Origin: Polaribacter sp. SA4-10
GTDB taxonomy: Bacteria; Bacteroidota; Bacteroidia; Flavobacteriales; Flavobacteriaceae
DNA length: 64,000 nt
NCBI RefSeq assembly: GCF_002163835.1
Contig: NZ_CP019331.1
Coordinates: forward strand, 1-64,000
Direction of reading: 5' to 3'
Position numbers and translations under genes: made by a program. The notes beneath the pieces are model-generated. The model was not told the DNA's origin and made no database searches. It saw only the letters and a list, made by a program, of their open reading frames with translations. This document shows positions 52,125 through 60,037 of this stretch, piece by piece; the first letter of the stretch is position 1, and each line of letters starts with the position of its first letter.

Positions 52125-52964
52125 ATGATACAACCCGAGTGGAAAACTGTTAAAGAATACGATGACATTACTTATAAAAAGAGTAATGGCGTTGCAAGAA
52201 TTGCATTTAATAGACCTAATGTTAGAAATGCTTTTAGGCCTAAAACTACTAAAGAACTATATGATGCTTTTTATGATGCTGGAGAAGATGTAAATATTGG
52301 CGTTGTACTGCTTTCTGCGGAAGGACCAAGTACAAAAGACGGAGTGTACTCTTTCTGTTCTGGTGGAGATCAAAAAGCACGTGGTCATCAAGGTTATGTT
52401 GGAGATGATGGCTATCACAGATTAAACATATTAGAAGTTCAGCGTTTAATTAGGTTTATGCCAAAAGCAGTAATTGCTGTGGTTCCTGGTTGGGCAGTTG
52501 GAGGTGGACATAGTTTACATGTTGTTTGCGATTTAACGTTAGCTTCTAAAGAACATGCTATTTTTAAACAAACAGATGCAGATGTAACTTCTTTTGATGG
52601 AGGTTATGGTTCTGCTTATTTGGCAAAAATGGTTGGACAAAAAAGAGCGAGAGAAATTTTCTTTTTAGGAAGAAATTATTCAGCGCAAGAAGCGTATGAT
52701 ATGGGAATGGTAAATGCTGTTATTCCTCATGATGAATTAGAATCTACTGCTTATCAATGGGCACAAGAAATTTTAGAAAAATCTCCAACCTCTATTAAAA
52801 TGTTAAAATTCGCAATGAATTTAACAGATGACGGAATGGTTGGTCAGCAAGTTTTTGCAGGTGAAGCAACGCGTTTGGCTTATATGACTGAAGAAGCAAA
52901 AGAAGGAAGAGATGCTTTTCTTGAAAAAAGAAAACCAAACTTTCCTAAAAAATGGATACCATAG
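52125..52964 (+). CDS. menB: 1,4-dihydroxy-2-naphthoyl-CoA synthase
   Basis: Crotonase-fold enzyme that closes the naphthoquinone ring in menaquinone synthesis. The 279-aa protein has family motifs IAFNRPNVRNAFRPKT, the oxyanion hole region FCSGGDQKARG, VPGWAVGGGHSLHVVCDLTL and TDADVTSFDGGYGSAYLAK, which carries the MenB-specific residues. The C-terminus ends FPKKWIP as is common. The menD gene is about 2 kb upstream on the same strand, but with an opposite gene between them. CAGT-rich simple repeats follow the stop codon (52968-53040). Confidence 0.95.
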   Translation: MIQPEWKTVKEYDDITYKKSNGVARIAFNRPNVRNAFRPKTTKELYDAFYDAGEDVNIGVVLLSAEGPSTKDGVYSFCSGGDQKARGHQGYVGDDGYHRLNILEVQRLIRFMPKAVIAVVPGWAVGGGHSLHVVCDLTLASKEHAIFKQTDADVTSFDGGYGSAYLAKMVGQKRAREIFFLGRNYSAQEAYDMGMVNAVIPHDELESTAYQWAQEILEKSPTSIKMLKFAMNLTDDGMVGQQVFAGEATRLAYMTEEAKEGRDAFLEKRKPNFPKKWIP

Positions 52965-52967
52965 GTT

Positions 52968-53040
52968 TCAGTTTGCAGTAATCAGTAATCAGTAATCAGT
53001 GATCAGTTGGCAGTTGCAGTGGCAGTTTGTAAGCTGTCAG
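52968..53040. repeat. CAGT-rich simple repeat region
   Basis: Includes AGTAATC units repeated three times and several CAGTTGGCAGTTGCAGTGGC variants. It resembles the repeat at 50738-50894 on the opposite strand (AACTG is the complement of CAGTT). It occupies the gap between menB and purU; no gene is seen there. Confidence 0.75.
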
Positions 53041-53124
53041 TTCGAGTGAATTTATGAAGAATGAATAAATTTGTATCGAGAACATTAGTGAGGTTTTTTT
53101 AATTTCTAAATCTTTTCAAAAAGC

Positions 53125-53994
53125 ATGAAATCACAAGTAGTTACTTTTTTAATAAAATGTCCAGATCAAAAAGGGTTGGTGGCAAAAATTACTAGTTTTT
53201 TTTATGATAAAGGATTCAATATTTTAAGTTGTCAGCAATATGTAAATTCGATCGAAGATACTTATTTTATGAGAGTTCGTTTAAATGCTGAAGGAACAAA
53301 TATCTCTAAAGAAGCACTAGAACATAATTTTTTAGAGTTGGCAACACCTTTAAATTTTGATTGGTCTGTAAACTATGGAGATAAAAAACAGCATGTAGCC
53401 ATTATGGTTTCGCACACAAGTCATAATTTATACGATTTGTTAGAGCGATCTAAAGAAGGGCGTTTAAATTGTAATGTGACCATGATTATTAGTAATCATA
53501 ATAAATTAAGACACATTGCAGAGATGTTTAATGTACCTTTTTATCATTTGCCCGTTACAAAAGACACAAAATTAGCACAAGAAGCTCAGGTAAAAGAACT
53601 GCTAGACACAAATGAAGTTGATTTGGTCATTATGGCAAGGTATATGCAGATTTTATCTGCCGATTTCATTAACCATTACCCAGAGCGAATTATCAATATT
53701 CATCATTCATTTTTACCCGCTTTTCAAGGAGCAAATCCTTATAAAAAGGCTTATGAAAGAGGTGTAAAGCTAATAGGAGCGACAGCCCATTATGCAACAG
53801 TAGATTTAGATGAAGGTCCTATTATTGAGCAAGATGTAAAACCTGTAACACATGAGAGTACACCAACAACTTTAAAAATAATTGGTGCAGATATAGAGAA
53901 ACTGGTGTTGGCAAGAGCGGTTAAAAACCATTTAAACCATCAAATAATCGTTTCTGGAAATAGAGCAATTGTTTTCCCAGAAGCAGGAGAGTAA
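53125..53994 (+). CDS. purU: Formyltetrahydrofolate deformylase
   Basis: Hydrolyses 10-formyl-THF to formate and THF, balancing the one-carbon pool. The 289-aa protein has an N-terminal ACT regulatory domain (residues 1-85; LIKCPDQKGLVAKITSFFYD) and a C-terminal formyl-transferase-like domain (KKQHVAIMVSHTSHNLYDLL, MARYMQILSADFINHYPERI). The catalytic HHSFLPAFQGANPY contains the conserved Asn/His/Asp neighbourhood, and GATAHYATVDLDEGPII carries the catalytic Asp. It is followed by an imperfect inverted repeat. Confidence 0.95.
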   Translation: MKSQVVTFLIKCPDQKGLVAKITSFFYDKGFNILSCQQYVNSIEDTYFMRVRLNAEGTNISKEALEHNFLELATPLNFDWSVNYGDKKQHVAIMVSHTSHNLYDLLERSKEGRLNCNVTMIISNHNKLRHIAEMFNVPFYHLPVTKDTKLAQEAQVKELLDTNEVDLVIMARYMQILSADFINHYPERIINIHHSFLPAFQGANPYKKAYERGVKLIGATAHYATVDLDEGPIIEQDVKPVTHESTPTTLKIIGADIEKLVLARAVKNHLNHQIIVSGNRAIVFPEAGE

Positions 53995-53996
53995 AT

Positions 53997-54131
53997 AAGC
54001 CCATCTTAATATTCCCAAAGGGAAGAAACTGTTGGGTAAAAAGTAGTCTTATTTCTGAGATTCAATTTTTAGAAGTATAAAATTTAAGTTTGAGTATTTT
54101 CCCCTTCGGGGAAATTAAAAGGGGCTTTTTT
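53997..54131. repeat. Imperfect inverted-repeat element, about 135 bp
   Basis: Left arm AAGCCCATCTTAATATTCCC (53997-54016) continuing AAAGGGAAGAA; right arm 54097-54131, whose complement reads AAGCCCCTTTTAATTTCCCC then GAAGGGGAAAA. The arms clearly match end to end with about 70 bases of unrelated DNA between. Each arm also has a small CCC..GGG hairpin. It abuts the FAH start codon at 54132, giving that gene a T-run instead of an A-rich leader. Confidence 0.72.
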
Positions 54132-54740
54132 ATGAAAATAATCTGTATTGGGCGCAATTACGCAAAACATATTGAAGAATTAAAAAATGAAAAACCAGAA
54201 AGTCCTGTTGTTTTTCTAAAGCCAGATTCAGCAATTTTACCAAGAAAAAATCCATTTTTTATTCCCCCTTTTTCAGATGATGTTCATTATGAAGTTGAGG
54301 TTTTGGTGAAGATTAATAAGGTAGGTAAACATATTGATGCAAAGTTTGCACATAAATATTATGATGAAATTGGTTTAGGAATCGATTTTACTGCAAGAGA
54401 TGTACAAGCAAAATGTAAAGAAAAAGGGTTGCCTTGGGAAAAAGCAAAAGCTTTTGATGGAAGTGCAGTTGTTGGAGCGTTTTATCCGAAAGAACAATTC
54501 GATTTAGCCAATTTAAAATTTCAATTAGTAAAGAATGATGAAATTGTTCAAGATGGAAACACAAATGCAATGTTGTGGAAAACAGACGAATTAATTTCTT
54601 ATGTTTCACAATACTTCACACTTAAAAAAGGCGATATCATTTTTACAGGAACACCAGCAGGAGTTGGAAAAGTTGTGGAAAATGATGTTTTAAAAGGGAT
54701 TATTGAAGGAGAAGAAGCTTTTAATATTAGGGTGAAATAA
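54132..54740 (+). CDS. Fumarylacetoacetate hydrolase family protein
   Basis: A 202-aa FAH-superfamily enzyme, usually a hydrolase or decarboxylase of acylpyruvate-type compounds. KIICIGRNYAKHIEEL and PVVFLKPDSAI begin the fold; the metal-binding acidic residues lie in HYEVEVLVKIN; ARDVQAKCKEKGLPWEKAKAFDG follows, and GDIIFTGTPAGVG is the family hallmark. The chosen ATG at 54132 agrees with the usual N-terminus; the frame extends 14 codons upstream into the repeat and is ignored. The short form often acts as acylpyruvase or oxaloacetate decarboxylase. Substrate uncertain. Confidence 0.88.
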   Translation: MKIICIGRNYAKHIEELKNEKPESPVVFLKPDSAILPRKNPFFIPPFSDDVHYEVEVLVKINKVGKHIDAKFAHKYYDEIGLGIDFTARDVQAKCKEKGLPWEKAKAFDGSAVVGAFYPKEQFDLANLKFQLVKNDEIVQDGNTNAMLWKTDELISYVSQYFTLKKGDIIFTGTPAGVGKVVENDVLKGIIEGEEAFNIRVK

Positions 54741-54843
54741 GGTTTAGATCTCTCGATCTCTAGATTTTTGGACCTTTAGAGTTGGGCTCTATACGCTGAA
54801 ACTTTGTTGTTTTGATACTATAAAAAAAAAGAAAAAAAACACG

Positions 54844-55767
54844 CTATTTAGAATGACTTAATAGCCAATCATAAATATCTTGTCCACCATAAATTCTTCT
54901 CCAAGTTTCTACATGATCTGTATCTTCATGTACAGTTAGTCTAACTTTATGATGACCAAATTCTTTTAATTTATTAATTCCGATGTAAAAATATTCTGAA
55001 GGCACAGCAGCGTCTTTTCCGCCAGCAATATTCCAAATTGGTAGATTAGCTTCAGCAATTGGTTGCATCAATTCAGGAAATCCGTATCCTACGACGGGAT
55101 TTATAGCAGCAAACTTATTAGGATGCTTACTGGCTGTATGCCAAGTACCAAACCCACCAAAACTTAAACCAGATAAATACAGGCGTTTTTCATCCGTTTT
55201 ATACTCTTTTAGAGTCGTGTCTATCATGTTCATTAAATCTTCCTGTACATTATTCCAACCATATTTATTAATGTAATTTATAGTGATTTCTGGTATAGAA
55301 TCATTCACAACACTATGCATTTTTTTAGTTGTAAATAGAGGTTCAGGTCTTTTAGGAACGCCAACTTCTAGTCGTTTAGGAATAGATGCTGTCGTTCTAT
55401 TCGTAATATAGTCGATTCCTAATTTATCCATATCAAATAAATGTAGTTGAGGTACAATCATAATAAAAGGCAAATCTCTTTTCTGAACCCAAGCTTCATA
55501 TAAAGGTCCGTGTATTTGTACATAATCTAATTCACTTTTACCATTTCCACGCTCACCATTACCATGTAGGAATAGTAAAACAGGCCAATTTTTAGTTGAT
55601 TCTTTATATCCTTTTGGTAGGTATAAAAAATATTCTCGCGCTGTATTGTCTAAAGAACTTGTGTAAGGAACCCGTATTAATTGTTCTTCAGATTTTTTTA
55701 TATTAATTGTAGCACAAGAAGTTATAATAACTAACATAATGATGAGTAAACTACAAGAGACTTTCAT
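54844..55767 (-). CDS. Lipoprotein alpha/beta hydrolase (phospholipase/carboxylesterase-like)
   Basis: A 307-aa serine hydrolase with a lipoprotein signal: the ATG at 55767 gives MKVSCSLLIIMLVIITSC, cysteine 18 being the lipid site. The TTG seven codons upstream is unneeded. YFLYLPKGYKE and VLLFLHGNGERGNG (oxyanion) begin the fold; the nucleophile elbow is LSGLSFGGFGTW (G-x-S-x-G); the catalytic His is near HEDTDHVETW. This intact motif contrasts with the esterase-like gene at 50898. It is envelope-anchored, and may act on ester-linked polysaccharides or lipids. It is divergent from cinA. Confidence 0.88.
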   Translation of the reverse strand: MKVSCSLLIIMLVIITSCATINIKKSEEQLIRVPYTSSLDNTAREYFLYLPKGYKESTKNWPVLLFLHGNGERGNGKSELDYVQIHGPLYEAWVQKRDLPFIMIVPQLHLFDMDKLGIDYITNRTTASIPKRLEVGVPKRPEPLFTTKKMHSVVNDSIPEITINYINKYGWNNVQEDLMNMIDTTLKEYKTDEKRLYLSGLSFGGFGTWHTASKHPNKFAAINPVVGYGFPELMQPIAEANLPIWNIAGGKDAAVPSEYFYIGINKLKEFGHHKVRLTVHEDTDHVETWRRIYGGQDIYDWLLSHSK

Positions 55768-55842
55768 TTTAATTTTATTTATTCTCAAATTTACTTAAAA
55801 AGATTGATTCTTGTACCTATTTTTGTGCGACAATAATATACC

Positions 55843-57084
55843 ATGAACGCAGAAATAATCACTATTGGAGACGAAATTTTAATAGGGCAAATTGTAGATA
55901 CAAATTCTCAATGGATAGCTATCGAATTAAATAAAATAGGCGTTTCTGTTTATCAGATTTCATCTGTACAAGATAATAGAGAGCATATTTTAGACGCTTT
56001 AAAAGAAGCAGAATCAAGAGCAGATATTGTTATTTTAACTGGCGGACTTGGGCCAACAAAAGATGATATTACCAAAAAAACAATTGCAGCCTATTTTAAT
56101 GATGATAAAATTGTAGAATACCCAGAAGTAATAGCACATATAAAAGGATTATTTAAAAAGATAAACCATCCATTTAAAGACATACAACGCTATCAAGCAC
56201 AATTACCATCAAAAGCAACCTATTTAAAAAATACTTTTGGTACCGCTCCAGGAATGTGGTTTTATGAGAATAATACCGTATTTATATCATTACCAGGTGT
56301 TCCTTATGAGATGAAAGGATTAATTATCAATGAAGTACTTCCTAGAATACAAGAACAATTTAAATTGCCTTTTATCATCCATAGAACAATTAACACATTT
56401 GGGCAAGGGGAAAGTATGATAGCAGAACGCATTGAAGATTTCGAAAACAATTTACCTTCATGTATTAAATTAGCTTATTTACCGTCATTTGGTAAAGTAA
56501 GACTGCGTTTATCTGCCAAAGGCGAAAGTAAAATACTACTAGAAGAAGCTTTAGAAAAGGAAGTAGATGCGTTGTATTTATTAATACCAGAAATTATTGC
56601 AGGTACAGAAGATGATAGTTCTTTAGAAAAAAAAGTAGGAGAATTATTAAAGAAGAGTAATAAAACAATTGGTACAGCAGAGAGTTTAACAGGCGGAAAA
56701 ATTGCAGCAACTTTAGTTTCTGTTCCAGGAGCATCTTCTTATTTTAAAGGTAGCTTTATAACGTATTCTGCAGAAACAAAAATAAATTTGTTAGGCGTTG
56801 CAAAAGAGACCCTAAAAAAGCACACTGTGGTAAGTAAAGAAGTGGCTTTAGAAATGGCAAAGGCCGCAAAAGAGAAATTACAGACCAATTATGCAATTGC
56901 AGTAACAGGAAATGCGGGGCCAACAACAGATAATAATGATAAGAGTGTTGGTGTTGTTTTTATTGCATTAGTTACTGATAATAAAGAGATTGTAGAAGAG
57001 TTTAATTTTGGGCAACCAAGGGAGAAAGTAATAAATAGAACAGTAAGTAAGGCGTTAGAAATTTTATTGAAAGAAATATTGTAA
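55843..57084 (+). CDS. cinA: Competence/damage-inducible protein CinA (NMN deamidase type)
   Basis: A 413-aa two-domain enzyme of NAD recycling. The N-terminal MoaB/COG1058-like domain (about 1-170; AEIITIGDEILIGQIVDTNS, LTGGLGPTKDDITKK) hydrolyses ADP-ribose or related compounds, and the C-terminal CinA domain (about 255-413; GTAESLTGGKIAATLVSVPG) deamidates nicotinamide mononucleotide. It is directly upstream of rpmB, but the rpmB promoter lies in between. The recA-linked order known in Firmicutes is not seen here. No sign of truncation. Confidence 0.93.
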   Translation: MNAEIITIGDEILIGQIVDTNSQWIAIELNKIGVSVYQISSVQDNREHILDALKEAESRADIVILTGGLGPTKDDITKKTIAAYFNDDKIVEYPEVIAHIKGLFKKINHPFKDIQRYQAQLPSKATYLKNTFGTAPGMWFYENNTVFISLPGVPYEMKGLIINEVLPRIQEQFKLPFIIHRTINTFGQGESMIAERIEDFENNLPSCIKLAYLPSFGKVRLRLSAKGESKILLEEALEKEVDALYLLIPEIIAGTEDDSSLEKKVGELLKKSNKTIGTAESLTGGKIAATLVSVPGASSYFKGSFITYSAETKINLLGVAKETLKKHTVVSKEVALEMAKAAKEKLQTNYAIAVTGNAGPTTDNNDKSVGVVFIALVTDNKEIVEEFNFGQPREKVINRTVSKALEILLKEIL

Positions 57085-57100
57085 AAATTACTAAAATAGT

Positions 57101-57132
57101 TTTGTTCAATATTGTAATTATTTGTAGATTTG
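57101..57132 (+). promoter_or_regulatory. Promoter of the rpmB-rpmG operon
   Basis: TTTG (57101-57104), 20 bp, TAGATTTG (57125-57132), followed by GCA. The leader is about 35 bases before the ATG at 57173. Confidence 0.75.
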
Positions 57133-57172
57133 CACCTCGTTTAGAGATAACACTATAAATACTGTCGAAAAG

Positions 57173-57412
57173 ATGTCTAGAGTTTGTGAATTAACAGGAA
57201 AAAAAGCAATGGTTGGGAACAATGTTTCTCATGCAATGAATAGAACTAAGAGAAAGTTTGACGCTAACTTAATGGTAAAGCGTTTTTTCATTCCAGAAGA
57301 AGATAAATGGATTACTTTAAAAGTATCTGCTTCTGCTTTAAAAAATATTAACAAGAAAGGAATTTCTGCAGTTTTAAAAGAAGCGAGAGCTAACGGATTT
57401 TTAACTAAATAA
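57173..57412 (+). CDS. rpmB: 50S ribosomal protein L28
   Basis: Small subunit-interface protein of the 50S particle. The 79-aa product begins SRVCELTGKKAMVGNNVSHA and has NRTKRKFDANL, the L28 signature. Length is normal. It opens the rpmB-rpmG-DUF4295 operon, whose order is conserved in Bacteroidota. No zinc-binding cysteine set is present; only one Cys is left. Confidence 0.96.
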   Translation: MSRVCELTGKKAMVGNNVSHAMNRTKRKFDANLMVKRFFIPEEDKWITLKVSASALKNINKKGISAVLKEARANGFLTK

Positions 57413-57439
57413 GCTCAAGCGATTTAAAATTATATACAG

Positions 57440-57622
57440 ATGGCAAAAAAAGGAAATAGAGTTCAGGTAATTTTAGAATGTACAGAGCATAAAGCTACAG
57501 GAGAAAGAGGTACTTCTAGATACATTACAACTAAGAACAAAAAGAACACTCCAGATAGAATGGAAATTAAAAAATTCAATCCTATCTTAAAGAAAATGAC
57601 TGTTCACAAAGAAATTAAATAA
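57440..57622 (+). CDS. rpmG: 50S ribosomal protein L33
   Basis: A 60-aa L33. [19 protein letters not shown] and [19 protein letters not shown] are the family landmarks. Only one of the four zinc-binding cysteines (in ILECTEH) remains, so it is the zinc-free type. It is placed 27 bases after rpmB and 51 bases before the DUF4295 gene, all on one strand. Confidence 0.96.
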   Translation: MAKKGNRVQVILECTEHKATGERGTSRYITTKNKKNTPDRMEIKKFNPILKKMTVHKEIK

Positions 57623-57673
57623 TTTAAACATCTAGAACTCAGTATAGAGCATATAGATAAAAACATTTAGACA

Positions 57674-57826
57674 ATGGCAAAAAAAACAGTAGCGTCCTTA
57701 CAGACATCAGCAAAAAGGTTATGTAAAGCTATAAAAATGGTAAAATCTCCAAAATCAGGAGCTTACACTTTTGTAGAATCAATTATGGATCCTTCTAAAG
57801 TAGATGCTTTTTTAGCAAAAAAGTAA
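57674..57826 (+). CDS. DUF4295 family small basic protein
   Basis: A 50-aa basic protein (MAKKTVASLQTSAKRLCKAI start, DAFLAKK end). It matches the DUF4295 family, restricted to Bacteroidota and nearly always just after rpmG. I recall that a corresponding protein was seen as an extra large-subunit ribosomal protein in the Flavobacterium johnsoniae ribosome structure and named bL38; I cannot check this here. Co-transcription with rpmB-rpmG and the Lys-rich composition fit a ribosomal role. A terminator follows 23 bases downstream. Confidence 0.85.
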   Translation: MAKKTVASLQTSAKRLCKAIKMVKSPKSGAYTFVESIMDPSKVDAFLAKK

Positions 57827-57848
57827 GCATTTACTACATAAAATATTT

Positions 57849-57885
57849 AAAAGCTACTTTCTAATTTAGAAAGTAGCTTTTTTTA
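57849..57885 (+). terminator. Terminator of the rpmB-rpmG-DUF4295 operon
   Basis: AAGCTACTTTCTAA / TTAGAAAGTAGCTT hairpin, then a T7 run. Confidence 0.93.
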
Positions 57886-57903
57886 TGCATTAGAATTACG
57901 TAT

Positions 57904-58094
57904 TTTTGGGCGTTACTTTATCCTGAAAGCATTCAGGACTAAGTTGGGCTTTGCGCTAACTATTTTTTTACTCTCTTTGCGAAGAAAGTTTTTACTTTCT
58001 GTGGCAATCTCTTAATTTATAGAGAGGTTACTTCGTTTTACTCGTAATGGTATTGTTAGGTAGAATAGGATATTGCTTCAATCCCTAGCGCAAA
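57904..58094 (+). repeat. Composite intergenic repeat, copy C
   Basis: Begins TTTTTGGGCGTTACTTTATC, has TCCTGAAAGCATTCAGGA and TTGGGCTTTGCGC, and ends GCTTCAATCCCTAGCGCAAA. The middle 130 bases contain an AGAAAGTTTTTACTTTCT hairpin and do not match copies A and B. It fills most of the gap between the DUF4295 gene and ftsY; I see no gene in it. Confidence 0.78.
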
Positions 58095-58172
58095 GGTAAT
58101 TTAATGACAATTTGACCAAACCCTGATAAATGGCACGTTTTTTAACGTATCTGTTTATTGAATATAATAAAT

Positions 58173-59147
58173 ATGAGTTTTTTAAAAAAAATATTTTCAA
58201 AAGAAAAAAAGGAAACATTAGACAAAGGATTAGAGAAAACAAAAACTAATTTCTTTGACAAGTTATCTAAAGCTGTTGCAGGAAAATCTAAAGTAGATGA
58301 TGATGTTTTAGATAATTTAGAAGAGGTTTTAGTAGCTTCTGATGTTGGTGTAGCTACAACGCTTAAAATTATTGATAGAATAGAAGCTAGGGTTTCTGAA
58401 GATAAATACGTTGGTACAGATGAGTTAAACAAAATTCTTAGAGAAGAAATTGCAGGTTTACTTTCTGAAACCAATGTTGGTAATGAAACTGAATTTACAA
58501 TACCAGCCATTCCTGTTGATAAGGATGGCAAGAAAATGCCCTATGTTTTAATGGTAGTTGGTGTAAATGGCGTTGGTAAAACAACAACCATTGGTAAATT
58601 AGCTTCTCAGTTTAAAAAACAAGGATTAAAAGTTGTTTTAGGTGCGGCAGATACATTTAGAGCAGCAGCAATAGATCAATTACAAATTTGGGCAGACAGA
58701 ACTGATGTGCCAATTGTAAGGCAAGAAATGGGTTCTGATCCAGCTTCTGTAGCGTTTGATACCTTAAAATCTGCAGTTACACAAGGTGCAGATGTTGTAA
58801 TCATAGATACGGCTGGTAGATTGCACAACAAGGTTAATTTAATGAATGAGTTAACCAAGATAAAACGCGTAATGCAAAAAGTGGTAGACAATTCTCCTCA
58901 TGATGTTTTACTAGTTTTAGATGGTTCTACAGGGCAAAATGCTTTTGAACAAGCAAAACAATTTACTTTAGCAACAGAAGTTACTTCTTTAGCAGTTACA
59001 AAATTAGACGGTACCGCAAAAGGTGGTGTTGTAATTGGTATTTCAGATCAATTTAAAATACCGGTAAAGTATATTGGAGTGGGAGAAGGAATAGACGATT
59101 TACAAGTTTTTAATAAACATGAGTTTGTAGATTCTTTCTTTAAGTAG
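58173..59147 (+). CDS. ftsY: Signal recognition particle receptor FtsY
   Basis: GTPase that docks the SRP-ribosome complex at the inner membrane. The 324-aa protein has a short, basic N-terminus (MSFLKKIFSKEKK), the helical N domain and the GTPase G domain with GVNGVGKTTTIGKLA, DTFRAAAIDQLQ, DTAGR and TKLDGTAKGG. It lacks the long acidic A domain of E. coli. The TTG five codons earlier is not needed. It lies downstream of DUF4295 as usual in Bacteroidota, but the usual next gene rimO is not here: an opposite-strand SOUL gene follows. Confidence 0.95.
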   Translation: MSFLKKIFSKEKKETLDKGLEKTKTNFFDKLSKAVAGKSKVDDDVLDNLEEVLVASDVGVATTLKIIDRIEARVSEDKYVGTDELNKILREEIAGLLSETNVGNETEFTIPAIPVDKDGKKMPYVLMVVGVNGVGKTTTIGKLASQFKKQGLKVVLGAADTFRAAAIDQLQIWADRTDVPIVRQEMGSDPASVAFDTLKSAVTQGADVVIIDTAGRLHNKVNLMNELTKIKRVMQKVVDNSPHDVLLVLDGSTGQNAFEQAKQFTLATEVTSLAVTKLDGTAKGGVVIGISDQFKIPVKYIGVGEGIDDLQVFNKHEFVDSFFK

Positions 59148-59169
59148 AATACTGAAAATTAATATAAAT

Positions 59170-59206
59170 AAAACCTCCTTTACAAATTGTAAAAGGAGGT
59201 TTTATT
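59170..59206. terminator. Terminator between ftsY and the SOUL gene
   Basis: AAAACCTCCTTT / AAAGGAGGTTTT stem with a T-rich tail. It lies between two convergent genes. Confidence 0.85.
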
Positions 59207-59228
59207 TTATTTTAAATTGGAAGCTTTA

Positions 59229-59858
59229 TTAATAGTCAAGAGTATCTGACTGCAATTCAACGATAACTTCATTTTTGCGATTAAAAAATTCATAAGGAGC
59301 ATTGTAACCCAAAAAGTAAAATCGGTCATAATAAGGTATACCTTCAGCATCCAAAGCTAATTTTAATTGCTGTTTAAACTTTTCTATTTTTTTATCATTA
59401 GCCCAACCGTTAAAGTTTATTGCAGCAACCGTTTTTGCAGGCTCTTCCTTAAATTCTATACCGGATTGATTAGGCTTAGGAAGCATTTCTTTTTTTAATT
59501 CCTTTGGAACCATAAACATCATAGTCATAGAATCTTCTAATGCCATAGTTACTGGAGAGGTCATCGCTATTTTTTCATTCCTTTCATTATTTCCAAAAAT
59601 ATATCCCGCTAAAATGGAAAACCCTTTACTTGAAGAATTCTTATATCCTTTGGTTGATAGTTTTACAGAGGTAAATAAAGTAGCTTCATAACTTCTTATT
59701 TCAAATGTGTCATATTTTTTATCAACTACATAAGGGTAGTTTTCAATATTCCTTTGGCTGTTGAGCGCAAAAAGCTGTATAACTAAAAAGGTCATCAGTA
59801 GCACCCCAAGTAAGATTAATAATACCTGCATTTTTGTTTTTTTTATGTATTTAGCCAT
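59229..59858 (-). CDS. SOUL family heme-binding protein
   Basis: A 209-aa protein with an N-terminal membrane anchor (about residues 12-32) and a SOUL/HBP domain. YPYVVDKKYDTFEIRSYE, then GFSILAGYIFGNNERNEKIA, MTSPVTMALEDSMTMMFMVP and the tyrosine-rich C-terminal end (PYYDRFYFLGYNAPYEFF) match the family, which binds heme or other porphyrins. In bacteria the role is unclear. The anchor and topology suggest it faces the periplasm. It borders the scar region at 59873-60490. Confidence 0.88.
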   Translation of the reverse strand: MAKYIKKTKMQVLLILLGVLLMTFLVIQLFALNSQRNIENYPYVVDKKYDTFEIRSYEATLFTSVKLSTKGYKNSSSKGFSILAGYIFGNNERNEKIAMTSPVTMALEDSMTMMFMVPKELKKEMLPKPNQSGIEFKEEPAKTVAAINFNGWANDKKIEKFKQQLKLALDAEGIPYYDRFYFLGYNAPYEFFNRKNEVIVELQSDTLDY

Positions 59859-59872
59859 TTTAATTTTTAATG

Positions 59873-59999
59873 AGCACCAACGCTGTTATATCTGGTTTAA
59901 GTAACTAATTTAGTGAATAAAACACAAACTATGAAAATTCGCGAGGATTTTTTCAAGTAGGGGAGAACTATAAATTAATGATAAACAACGTTAGCAGCT
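59873..59999. repeat. 127-bp dispersed element with imperfect terminal inverted repeats
   Basis: Left end AGCACCAACGCTGTTATAT and right end ATAAACAACGTTAGCAGCT are imperfect inverted copies. The core GAAAATTCGCGAGGATTTTT followed by CAAGTAG and a GAACTATAAATTAATGAT stretch matches a repeat I remember from many Flavobacteriaceae intergenic regions. With 60001-60500 it makes up the 641-base gap between SOUL and Sua5. Confidence 0.65.
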
Positions 60000-60037
60000 T
60001 TTTTTTATTTTTAAATACTACTTCAAAAAAAGAAAGC

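Noticed and set aside
54090..54131. Upstream start for the FAH gene
   Set aside because: The extra 14 codons come from the inverted-repeat arm; family members begin at MKIICIGRNY.
59170..59203. AGGAGG as a Shine-Dalgarno site
   Set aside because: It is one arm of the ftsY terminator hairpin and is not followed by a start codon.
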